From assembly GCA_013214355.1 (NCBI GenBank), contig JABSSL010000085.1, positions 29,009 through 93,008 on the forward strand: a stretch of 64,000 nt of DNA, in the 5' to 3' direction. Made by a program: the position numbers and the translations under genes. Positions 48,120-56,155 of this stretch are shown here, piece after piece; the stretch's first letter is position 1, and each line of letters starts with the position of its first letter. This DNA comes from Saprospiraceae bacterium. Its GTDB lineage: Bacteria; Bacteroidota; Bacteroidia; Chitinophagales; Saprospiraceae. The notes beneath the pieces were generated by a model. The model saw only the letters and a program-made list of their open reading frames with translations. It searched no databases and was not told the origin of the DNA.

Positions 48120-49238
48120 CTACAAGATATCCCTGGCTATCGGCAATTTCCGAATGCCATTCGAAATAGCAAAGCAGCTTATCAAAACGATCGGCGCTAA
48201 AATCACGAATTTTGCCGTAGAGCCGATATCTAGGTTCCGAAGGGCCAATGATAATACCACTAGAATCAGGCTGTGGAATATATAAACCGTGTAAGCACTT
48301 GCCGATAAGTTTTTTTGTAAAGCTCCCTGCTTGTTCCTCTTCTCTCGGTACCAAGAGAACAAGCCAATAATAATTCCAATACCCACTACTTCTTCCCACA
48401 GGCTGTAAGCAAAGGATTGCCAAGTAAATCCCCCCATGAAGATATCTGTACCATTGGTTAGTGCCCCACCGAAGTAAAAAATGGTGGGAAAAAGCACTAG
48501 GAGAAACACCCATACTGCGCGCATCCAAAGTTTGGCATCGGCTGTAGAAATTTCTTCCAACCAATTGTTTTTAGAAGCAATAAAGCCTACACAGAATAGA
48601 ACGATATACTGGGTAAAGTGCGCTAGCTGGAAGCCGAAGGGATCTAATGTTTTGCCTACCGGAATTTCGATACGAACCATAAAGGAAACGAGGGTTATAA
48701 AAAGCACTCCCGCTAGTATTTGTCGATTGCTGGGTAGGGTAGCAGTAGTTTGCAAGAGAGGGAGCTTAATGAACTGACCGCCCACTACGGTAGTGAGGGT
48801 GAATAGTAACAAGGCAGCCACGAACCAAATTGGACCAAAGGTTAACCAGTTTTGTGTTTGGAAGAATTCGGCTATAGACAGGTCCAAGTCAAACTGATAG
48901 CGCACCTTCAAATACATAATCACAGGGGAGAGGATTAGGATGTAAAATAACAAAGGTATACCCAGTCTTTTAAGCTTATCTCGTACCACTTGATTCACAG
49001 ATTTTCGCCGAAGGGATTTCTCCAGGAAGTAAGCGGAGATTAAAAAGAACATTCCCATAAAAAAGGACTGATTGGTAGCGACAAAAAGCGTCAGAATCAA
49101 ATTAGCGACTGGATTAGAATTGGGTTCGACATAGTACCATAGACCTGGTCCTCCAGCATAGGTAATGGCTAGGTGATGAAGTACCACAAGAGAGGTTAAT
49201 AAGATCCTGATATTGTCGATATAGTACTTTCTGTTCAT
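48120..49238 (-). CDS. Acyltransferase-3 family membrane protein
   Basis: 372 aa from the ATG at 49238 (MNRKYYIDNIRILLTSLVVL); the frame extends 33 bp further upstream. About ten membrane helices. Family features: the N-terminal helix with HH in LVVLHHLAITYAG (catalytic His of the group), FFMGMFFLISAYFLEKSLRR, and YTVYIFHSLILVVLSLALRN near the end. It transfers acyl groups to membrane-facing carbohydrates or other acceptors; the substrate is unknown. It is convergent with rep, 10 bp apart. Confidence 0.87.
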   Translation of the reverse strand: MNRKYYIDNIRILLTSLVVLHHLAITYAGGPGLWYYVEPNSNPVANLILTLFVATNQSFFMGMFFLISAYFLEKSLRRKSVNQVVRDKLKRLGIPLLFYILILSPVIMYLKVRYQFDLDLSIAEFFQTQNWLTFGPIWFVAALLLFTLTTVVGGQFIKLPLLQTTATLPSNRQILAGVLFITLVSFMVRIEIPVGKTLDPFGFQLAHFTQYIVLFCVGFIASKNNWLEEISTADAKLWMRAVWVFLLVLFPTIFYFGGALTNGTDIFMGGFTWQSFAYSLWEEVVGIGIIIGLFSWYREKRNKQGALQKNLSASAYTVYIFHSLILVVLSLALRNLDIGSTAKFVILAPIVLISCFAISNGIRKLPIARDIL

Positions 49239-49495
49239 GAAGACAATCTTTTTCTTGATAGATAGGTACAAAGCTAAACCGTGAAGCCTTTACAGGCCTA
49301 CTGATCTTAAAAAAGATTGATTGATTTTGAAATCGATGAGGATTTCTGGGGCTCACCCGAGAATTCTCTGCCGCCATGCCCTGGATTTAGCCCTTGGAAT
49401 TCAGAAACCGAAGTTACTTACAAAGTACTAGATCCTTGTCGAAACTGATAAGATCAGGTAGCCCATGCTCTTGGATGTACTTGACGAATACCCAA

Positions 49496-49532
49496 ATAAA
49501 AAGAGCACACCAAAGATAACTCCGGCATGCTC
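49496..49532 (-). terminator. Rho-independent terminator of the AAA gene
   Basis: On the minus strand GAGCATGCC pairs with GGTGTGCTC (nine pairs, two of them G-U) around a 12-nt loop and is followed by TTTTTATTT. It lies 23 bp beyond the AAA stop. The rest of 49239-49554 shows nothing recognisable. Confidence 0.8.
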
Positions 49533-49554
49533 CCAACGTCTATATTAACTCTGT

Positions 49555-51066
49555 TTATGCCATCCGACCTGGCCGATGTGCTGCGGTAAAAGCCGGAGCC
49601 TCTGCCAATTGTCGACGATGACTAAGAAGCTGTTGTAGGGCTTCTTCGTAATAGTGTAGTGCGGCCTTCACTGGCAGTTCCTTTGCCAGGTGGTAGGCAT
49701 GTAGATTCCGGGCATCTGTCATCACTCTTTTGAGGTCAGATCCCGTTAGGCCTTCAGCTTGACTGGCAAAGATTGTTGCTTCTTCGGGAGTCAATGTAAG
49801 CTTTTGTCCTTCCAATTGTGCCTTTACGATTCTAGTTCGCGCCTCCAGGTCTGGCAATTTGGTCTCTAGCCATAGTTCCACCCGACCACTGCGGATTAGC
49901 GCTGGCGGGAGACTACCAATGTTCATGGCGGTAAGCATAATCGTGACCTGTTCGTTGCTTTTGGATTCCAAACCATCTAGGATGGTAAGTAGATACCGGT
50001 AAAGACCGGTTTCAGTGGCGTTTTCAAATAATAGATCACAGTCATCTATGAAGAGGATACTAGGGGCATTAGCCTTAGCTTGTGCAAAGATCCTGCGAAT
50101 CTCATAGTAGAACTGTTGTGTTCCGCTGATCACCGTACCATCAAATAAGAAGAATTTACTACCCAAACGATGGGCCAAAGCTCGACCTATGGTCGTCTTG
50201 CCTGTACCAGGGGGGCCATACAGCAGTACTCCCCGTTTAGGGCTGATATTGTATTGCTCAATGAGGTCACCTCGTTCCATTGGTATGATGAGATTGATTT
50301 CCAATTGTCGACGAACTTCGTCAATACCATAAAGGTCATCCAGACTTACCTGTGTCACTTCATCTTGATTGACATTGCTAGTCAGGGCATGATCTTCCAA
50401 GAAGGCCACAAAGCTATCTGTATGCTCAACGTGTTCTTCTTGTAGCTGAAGGCTAGCTCGCCAAATCTGATGCGCATTCAAACGAGGGGCAAAGCGGTGG
50501 ATAGCTTCGAAATCGACATTTTCCAATGAAATGGGGCTCATACTATGGAATAGGTAAGCAATGTCCATGGGATTGAAACTACTCAGTTCAGTTTTCAAAC
50601 ATTTCGCACGGAAGGGATTTTCGATCCAGCCGTACTGCATCCCTAGAATTAGGCTCTTGTCGTTCTTCTCCATCAATTGTACAAGGCTGGAAAGGGCAAA
50701 ACCAAGAATGCTAGGCCGAGCTGTATTTTGACAATTTTCCACCAACTGTTCTTGTACCACATGGTAGTCATCAAATATGACTATATCATGCGTGGCGAAA
50801 GCGCGTTCAAAGCAGGCTAAGACGGCCTCTTCCAATTGCAATGGATCTACTTGTTTGATATCATCAAAGAGATCTCCTAAGTCAAGATACTGTGCTGACA
50901 AACTAGCGGCTAGCTTCTTTAAGACGGTGCTTCGACCAAAGCTCCCTTCACTTACCAAAGCAAGAACTGGGCTCTTAGGGATCAGAGATAAGATAGTGGT
51001 ATAGGCCTGCTCCTGGCTCGGACACAGGTCCATCCCTTTTGGGGTGACATGGTTTAATGAAGTCAT
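49555..51066 (-). CDS. Tandem AAA ATPase with degenerate first domain
   Basis: 503 aa, cytoplasmic. Domain 1 (about 15-225) has a Walker A remnant SEGSFGRSTVLK, in which the invariant GK is replaced, but keeps a Walker-B-like IVIFDD. Domain 2 (about 235-480) is a canonical classic-AAA module: GPPGTGKT at 284-291, Walker B ILFIDDCDLLF with Asp in place of the usual catalytic Glu, and SRH/arginine-finger segment LIRSGRVELWLETKLPD. The arrangement recalls Pex1/Cdc48-type unfoldases with one inactive ring. No partner protease or adaptor is nearby. Standing alone between terminator and promoter regions, its substrate is unknown. Confidence 0.82.
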   Translation of the reverse strand: MTSLNHVTPKGMDLCPSQEQAYTTILSLIPKSPVLALVSEGSFGRSTVLKKLAASLSAQYLDLGDLFDDIKQVDPLQLEEAVLACFERAFATHDIVIFDDYHVVQEQLVENCQNTARPSILGFALSSLVQLMEKNDKSLILGMQYGWIENPFRAKCLKTELSSFNPMDIAYLFHSMSPISLENVDFEAIHRFAPRLNAHQIWRASLQLQEEHVEHTDSFVAFLEDHALTSNVNQDEVTQVSLDDLYGIDEVRRQLEINLIIPMERGDLIEQYNISPKRGVLLYGPPGTGKTTIGRALAHRLGSKFFLFDGTVISGTQQFYYEIRRIFAQAKANAPSILFIDDCDLLFENATETGLYRYLLTILDGLESKSNEQVTIMLTAMNIGSLPPALIRSGRVELWLETKLPDLEARTRIVKAQLEGQKLTLTPEEATIFASQAEGLTGSDLKRVMTDARNLHAYHLAKELPVKAALHYYEEALQQLLSHRRQLAEAPAFTAAHRPGRMA

Positions 51067-51358
51067 GTTGGGTTACGTTTACTGATACCGCTAGGCTGAG
51101 CTATGGAAAGAATTTAGCCATGCTGAAACCTCTGGTGTCAGTCGTGTCTAAGAAAAAAAATTGATGATCCATACGGCGTATGGAAAGTGGAGACATTGTA
51201 GGAGTCGTATCAAGACCCGAAGGAGACTCACTCGAAGGAGCTTGTACTACAATGTGCGGATGAGTTATACATTTTGCATACCACCTTAACTGACGGCGGC
51301 GAGGAATAATTCCCGAACTAGCATTTTTTTAGAAAATAAGTACGTCTTGATTGCTGCT
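51067..51358. other. Intergenic region with long-range inverted repeat
   Basis: 292 bp, no gene. ACATTGTAG (51193-51201) and CTACAATGT (51247-51255) are perfect complements 45 bp apart, enclosing two GAAGGAG direct repeats. CCATACG-G-CGTATGG forms a small palindrome just before. It may be a leader structure or binding site of the AAA gene upstream region. Confidence 0.4.
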
Positions 51359-52750
51359 CTACACATCAATCACCTTCCCCCGATTCAATATCCCTTTTGG
51401 ATCCATGGACTTTTTCAACAATTGCATTAACTGTATCTCGGCGGGAGTTCGACTAAGGGCTAGATAAGGCTTCTTGTGCACTCCGATGCCGTGTTCTGCA
51501 GATACGGAGCCGCCTAAAGCCTGTAAGGGGGCGTATACGATTTGGTTGACCGCCTTGATCAATTCGGGTGTCTCTTCCGCTTTGCCGACAATTAAATGCA
51601 TGTTCCCATCTGCTACGTGTCCAAAAGCGAAGACCTTTTCTACTCCTGGTAAAGCAGAAAGCTCTTCCAAGATCGGATTTAGGGTATCCCCGATGGAGGC
51701 AATGGGTAAACTAATATCGAAGTGTTGATCGTTGCGACAACGATTTACGAGGACATCTACATCTTCTCGAATTTTGAAAAACCAGTTGAGGTCCGAGTCG
51801 GTAAAAGCCATGACGGCATCTTCAATCATGCCTTGGTCTTGCGCACCAAGCAGCAGTTGCTCCAATAATTGGCTATCCGTCTTTGGTTGATTCCCCAAGC
51901 TTTCTAACAAAACATAGTACGGATAATCGTAGGGCAGGGGAGGTTTGACTTGTGCTGGTGGAGTAGTCATGGCGCGGAAAGTATTGTTCCAGATTAGTTC
52001 GAAACAACTTAGATTGCCGCCTAGGCCCGCGTCCATGTACTTTAGAAGGGCGATCACCTGTTTATAGTCCCGCAACCCAATAAAAGCCGTATTGCGGCTT
52101 GTAGGGGCCTCTAAAAGCCTTAAAACGGCTCTGGTGACCAATCCTAAAGTTCCTTCCGAACCAATAAACAGTTGTTTGAGATCAAAACCGGAGTTGTCTT
52201 TGAGGAGCTTTTTCAAAGAATTCACGACCGTACCATCCGCTAGTACGGCTTCCACACCTAGAACCAGATGGCGGGTCATTCCGTACTTTACCACTCGCAT
52301 CCCACCGGCATTTGTCGATATCACGCCTCCAATTTGAGCAGACCCTTTTGCACCAAAATTTAGTGGAAATAATAAACCGTTTTCTCGAGCTTGTTCCTGG
52401 ATATCCTGCAAAATCACGCCTGCTTGAACCGTCATCGTTCGGCTCATCTCATCAAACTCTTCGATCCGGTTCATCTTTTCCATCGAAATCACAAGCTCTT
52501 CGCTTTGTGTCTCTGTACTTCCGACCATATTGGTCATGCCTCCATGGACCACCACCGGTTGATGATGGGCGTGACAGATGCTAAGGATCTTGGAAACCTC
52601 TTCAGTAGTTTTGGGTAGCACCACGGCGACGGCCTCCAGCGGGGTGTCCATCCGCCAAATATGATGGGAGCGTTCGCTAACTGCCTCCTGCACCAGAATT
52701 TGGTTGGGAGCCAGAACTTTCTCTAATGCTTCTACTACCGAATTATTCAT
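51359..52750 (-). CDS. FAD-linked oxidase, GlcD / D-lactate dehydrogenase type
   Basis: 463 aa. The PCMH-type FAD domain occupies about 30-215: PVVVHGGMTNMVGSTE, LLFPLNFGAKGSAQIGGVIS, TNAGGMRVVKYGMTRHLVLG. The C-terminal FAD-oxidase cap has FGHVADGNMHLIVG with the catalytic His cluster and SAEHGIGVHKKPYL. It oxidises a 2-hydroxy acid (D-lactate, glycolate or D-2-hydroxyglutarate) and passes electrons to an acceptor. Divergent from the persulfide dioxygenase gene; no functional link to sulfur metabolism is implied. Confidence 0.9.
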   Translation of the reverse strand: MNNSVVEALEKVLAPNQILVQEAVSERSHHIWRMDTPLEAVAVVLPKTTEEVSKILSICHAHHQPVVVHGGMTNMVGSTETQSEELVISMEKMNRIEEFDEMSRTMTVQAGVILQDIQEQARENGLLFPLNFGAKGSAQIGGVISTNAGGMRVVKYGMTRHLVLGVEAVLADGTVVNSLKKLLKDNSGFDLKQLFIGSEGTLGLVTRAVLRLLEAPTSRNTAFIGLRDYKQVIALLKYMDAGLGGNLSCFELIWNNTFRAMTTPPAQVKPPLPYDYPYYVLLESLGNQPKTDSQLLEQLLLGAQDQGMIEDAVMAFTDSDLNWFFKIREDVDVLVNRCRNDQHFDISLPIASIGDTLNPILEELSALPGVEKVFAFGHVADGNMHLIVGKAEETPELIKAVNQIVYAPLQALGGSVSAEHGIGVHKKPYLALSRTPAEIQLMQLLKKSMDPKGILNRGKVIDV

Positions 52751-52849
52751 ACTGGATTACGCTTTGTTGATGCTGGACTAAAATATCAATTATTTGCCTA
52801 AGTCCCAGTTCCCTTGGGGTAGAACTCCCCATTCTATGACATTTGAATA

Positions 52850-52875
52850 TATGAACGTATTTTCATACATTTATA
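52850..52875. promoter_or_regulatory. Sulfur-cassette operator, copy 1
   Basis: TATGAA (52850-52855), six bases, TTCATA (52862-52867), then CATTTATA (52868-52875). The same element, with a different hexamer spacer, lies before the DUF1641-SQR unit at 61065-61090. The symmetry and spacing are like ArsR/SmtB-family operators. It sits about 160-180 bp before the persulfide dioxygenase start. Confidence 0.75.
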
Positions 52876-53031
52876 CCATCATGTAAAGATATGACCAAAT
52901 AAAACCTCTTTATTCGACAAATCTAGTGGACAATTATAAGGTGAAAGCCATAAGCTACGAAAGGAAGCGTTGTATTTCATTTTTGAGTGTCCTCAAACAC
53001 GAGATCTGTCGAAGAATCTAAAATCTTTGAG

Positions 53032-54456
53032 ATGGTTATTGAACAAATATATACCGGATGTTTGGCACAAGGTGCCTATTATATTGAAAGCAATGGAGAA
53101 GCGGCGATCATAGACCCGTTAAGAGAGACTCGGCCCTACTTAGATAAAGCAGAATCCAACCAGGTTAAGATCAAATACATCTTTGAAACCCACTTCCATG
53201 CTGACTTCGTATCGGGGCATTTGGATCTAGCAGAGAAGACCGGTGCCAAGATCGTTTATGGGCCAAATGCTGAAACGAGCTATGAGAAACACCTGGCTTC
53301 TGACGGTGAGGAATTCTCAGTTGGCAATCTCACTATTCGCGTTTTACATACCCCAGGCCATACACCTGAAAGTACCACTTATTTGTTGTTGGATGAAAAT
53401 GGAAAAGAGCATGCCATCTTTACTGGTGACACGCTGTTCATCGGTGATGTAGGTCGACCGGACCTAGCACAAAAAAAGGGTTCTTTGACCAAAGAGGATC
53501 TGGCAGCTTGGCTGTATGACAGCTTGCGCACCAAGATTATGGTCTTGCCTGATGATGTAATCGTTTATCCAGCGCATGGGGCCGGTTCCGCCTGTGGCAA
53601 AAACATGAGCAGCGAAACTTGGGATACCTTGGGTCATCAAAAAGCTACCAATTATGCCTTAAGAGCGGATATGACCAAGGCAGAATTTATTAAGGAGGTC
53701 ACAGAAGGGCTAATGCCACCACCCCAGTATTTTGCCAAAAATGCAAAACTCAATAAGACGGGCTACGAAAGTTTTGACCAGGTGATGCAAAAAGGCGCTG
53801 TTGCCCTCAGTCCGCGAGAATTTGAAACCGTGGCCAACGAAACGGATGCTTTAATCTTGGATGTGCGAGACAAGGCCACCTTCGTAAAAGGATTTATACC
53901 CAACTCGGTCTTCATTGGCCTAGATGGCAGTTTTGCACCTTGGGTAGGAGCCCTGATTGTAGATCTGATGCAGCCCATTTTGATTGTAGCGCCAGCTGGA
54001 CGCGAAGAAGAAACGGTAAAACGCTTGGCCAGAGTGGGGTACGATAATTCCATCGGCTACTTGAAAGGTGGGTTCGAAGCTTGGGCAGGAGAAGGGCGAG
54101 AAATCGATAGCATCGAAACCATTGATGTGCCTACTTTCGTACAAAAGTATACAGAAGATGTATCCATCCAAATTCTTGATGTGCGAAAGCCCGGAGAATG
54201 GAGTGGTGAACATATAGAATCTGCTCAACACTTTGCCTTGGACTACATCAACGCAAATATGGGAGAGATTAAACCCGATCAGCCTTATTACCTGCATTGT
54301 CGCAGTGGCTACAGGTCTACGGTAGCAGCTTCCATTTTGAAGGCGAGAGGATTTGAGCATTTAACGAATGTACAGGGAAGTTTTGAAGACATTGCTTCCT
54401 CCACCATACCCACAACCACCTTTGTTTGTCCATCCACAAAAGTAGCGGAAGCTTGA
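53032..54456 (+). CDS. Persulfide dioxygenase fused to two rhodanese domains
   Basis: 474 aa from the ATG at 53032; an in-frame GTG at 52987 is less likely because conserved residues begin at MVIEQIYTGCLAQGAYYIES. Residues about 1-240 are an ETHE1-like metallo-beta-lactamase-fold dioxygenase: THFHADFVSGH (H54, H56, D58, H63), H110, D133 and H182. Residues about 260-355 are a rhodanese domain whose catalytic Cys is replaced (APAGREEE, A320). Residues about 365-465 are a rhodanese with active loop HCRSGYRS (C423). It oxidises glutathione or other persulfide to sulfite, with the active rhodanese moving sulfane sulfur. First gene of the PDO-soeBC-soeA-sulP run. Confidence 0.92.
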   Translation: MVIEQIYTGCLAQGAYYIESNGEAAIIDPLRETRPYLDKAESNQVKIKYIFETHFHADFVSGHLDLAEKTGAKIVYGPNAETSYEKHLASDGEEFSVGNLTIRVLHTPGHTPESTTYLLLDENGKEHAIFTGDTLFIGDVGRPDLAQKKGSLTKEDLAAWLYDSLRTKIMVLPDDVIVYPAHGAGSACGKNMSSETWDTLGHQKATNYALRADMTKAEFIKEVTEGLMPPPQYFAKNAKLNKTGYESFDQVMQKGAVALSPREFETVANETDALILDVRDKATFVKGFIPNSVFIGLDGSFAPWVGALIVDLMQPILIVAPAGREEETVKRLARVGYDNSIGYLKGGFEAWAGEGREIDSIETIDVPTFVQKYTEDVSIQILDVRKPGEWSGEHIESAQHFALDYINANMGEIKPDQPYYLHCRSGYRSTVAASILKARGFEHLTNVQGSFEDIASSTIPTTTFVCPSTKVAEA

Positions 54457-54503
54457 TGGCCTTATGCCTAAGCAGCAACTGCTAACCAAACTAGTATGAA
54501 AAA

Positions 54504-56129
54504 ATGAAGTACGGATTTGTTATTGATAACCGGAAGTGTATCGGTTGCCATGCTTGTACTACGGCTTGTAAATCAGAACATGATGTTCCGGTTGGCGTGA
54601 ACCGAACGTGGGTGAAGCAGGTGGAAAAGGGTGAATTTCCAGATACCCGCCGCCTTTTTTCGGTGATGCGCTGTAATCATTGTACGGATGCCCCTTGTGT
54701 GGAGATTTGCCCGACAGAGGCACTCTACGTGCGGGAAGATGGCATTGTAGATTTTGATAAGGATCGCTGCATCGGCTGCAAATCTTGTATGCAAGCTTGC
54801 CCCTATGATGCGCTCTACATTGATCCAGAAACTAAGACGGCAGCAAAGTGTAACTACTGCGCCCATCGAATAGATGTTGGCTTAGAGCCGGCTTGTGTAA
54901 ATGTCTGTCCGGAACATGCCATCATTTCTGGTGATATGGATAATCCGGAAACCGAGATTGCACAATTGCTGGCTCGCCAACAGGTTTCGGTGAGAAAGGC
55001 GGAAAAAGGAACACACCCCAATCTGTTCTACATCGATGCGGATCAATCCTCGCTCAACCCCTCCGCTACGGCTAATACTGGCGAGTTCCTTTGGAATTCA
55101 CAGAGTTTAGGTGTCGGGCATTTCGCTAAGGAAGCAGAAAAGATGGCCTTTAGCAACGGCGATGTGGTAACGGCAATTTTAGAAGCCAATAAACAATATG
55201 ATACCGCTGGTAATATTGCCAAAAACGGGCCACAGAAGTCCGTTGAAGTCTTGATGGGCAAGGAAGCTCGAAGAGTATATGACACGCCAAGTAAGGGGAT
55301 TCTCTGGGGGTGGGAAGTATCGGGATATGTTTGGACCAAGGCGATTTCAGCCGGGGCATTCCTGGTTCCCTTTCTAGCTCTGACTTTCGGCTGGTCGACC
55401 GTTGATGCACCGCTGCAATGGTGGAGTGTTGGCCTCGGTATAGCATTCCTGGTAGCCACCGGAATTTTACTAGTCATGGACCTGGATCAGCCTAAGCGAT
55501 TTGCTTATGTGTTGCTACGACCTCATTGGGGGTCATGGCTGGTGAAGGGAGGGTATTCTATTACACTTTATGGAGGCCTATTGACTGTAATTGCCGCTGC
55601 TCTCTTTTTTGACTGGACATCGGTACTTAGTATTGCCAATGGGTTGACTGCAGTAGCTGCGGTGGTAGTAGCTATCTATACAGCCTTTTTGTTTGCACAG
55701 GCTAAAGGGCGGGACTTCTGGCAGAGTCCTAGTCTAGCACTCCACATGTTGGTGCATAGCCTAATGGCAGGAGCAGCTGCCTTTGCTTTACTCACGCTTT
55801 TTATGGAAACTTCAGCTAGTTGGAATAGCTATCTAACTAATCTGATGTATGCTACCATTGGCTTTAACCTGCTCACGCTTTTGCTAGAACTTACCACTAC
55901 GCATCCGACTGAGGATGCCAAGCGAACGGTAAACATGATTGTGAAAGGGCGTTATGCTCGGCTTTTCTACGGCGGCGTGATATTGGTTGGCAATCTATTG
56001 CCGATTGGTCTATTGCTCCTCGGAGGTAGTCCTGTATTCCTCGGACTTGCCGGTGTTCTAGTGCTAGTTGGAATCTATTGCACGGAACATATCTGGGTAG
56101 AAGCACCACAACGCATTCCTCTTTCCTAA
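54504..56129 (+). CDS. Fused Fe-S and membrane-anchor subunit of a sulfite:quinone oxidoreductase (SoeB-SoeC type)
   Basis: 541 aa. Residues about 1-165 are a four-cluster ferredoxin-type electron-transfer domain: C-x2-C-x2-C-x3-C at 12-22, CNHCTDAPCVEICP, CIGCKSCMQACP and CNYCAHRIDVGLEPACVNVC. A linker of about 100 residues follows. Residues about 268-541 are an NrfD/PsrC-like membrane anchor with seven to eight helices (VWTKAISAGAFLVPFLALTF to LGLAGVLVLVGIYCTEHI). In most complexes these two subunits are separate genes; here they are one chain. It carries electrons from the catalytic subunit encoded 26 bp downstream to quinone. Confidence 0.88.
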   Translation: MKYGFVIDNRKCIGCHACTTACKSEHDVPVGVNRTWVKQVEKGEFPDTRRLFSVMRCNHCTDAPCVEICPTEALYVREDGIVDFDKDRCIGCKSCMQACPYDALYIDPETKTAAKCNYCAHRIDVGLEPACVNVCPEHAIISGDMDNPETEIAQLLARQQVSVRKAEKGTHPNLFYIDADQSSLNPSATANTGEFLWNSQSLGVGHFAKEAEKMAFSNGDVVTAILEANKQYDTAGNIAKNGPQKSVEVLMGKEARRVYDTPSKGILWGWEVSGYVWTKAISAGAFLVPFLALTFGWSTVDAPLQWWSVGLGIAFLVATGILLVMDLDQPKRFAYVLLRPHWGSWLVKGGYSITLYGGLLTVIAAALFFDWTSVLSIANGLTAVAAVVVAIYTAFLFAQAKGRDFWQSPSLALHMLVHSLMAGAAAFALLTLFMETSASWNSYLTNLMYATIGFNLLTLLLELTTTHPTEDAKRTVNMIVKGRYARLFYGGVILVGNLLPIGLLLLGGSPVFLGLAGVLVLVGIYCTEHIWVEAPQRIPLS

Positions 56130-56155
56130 TCCCTCTTAAGCCAAGAATCAATCGT

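Noticed and set aside
41773..48120. Integrated phage or transposon as the source of the KilA-N gene
   Set aside because: No integrase, transposase, capsid or terminal repeats were seen; the neighbours are rep and par genes, so a plasmid-type module explains it better.
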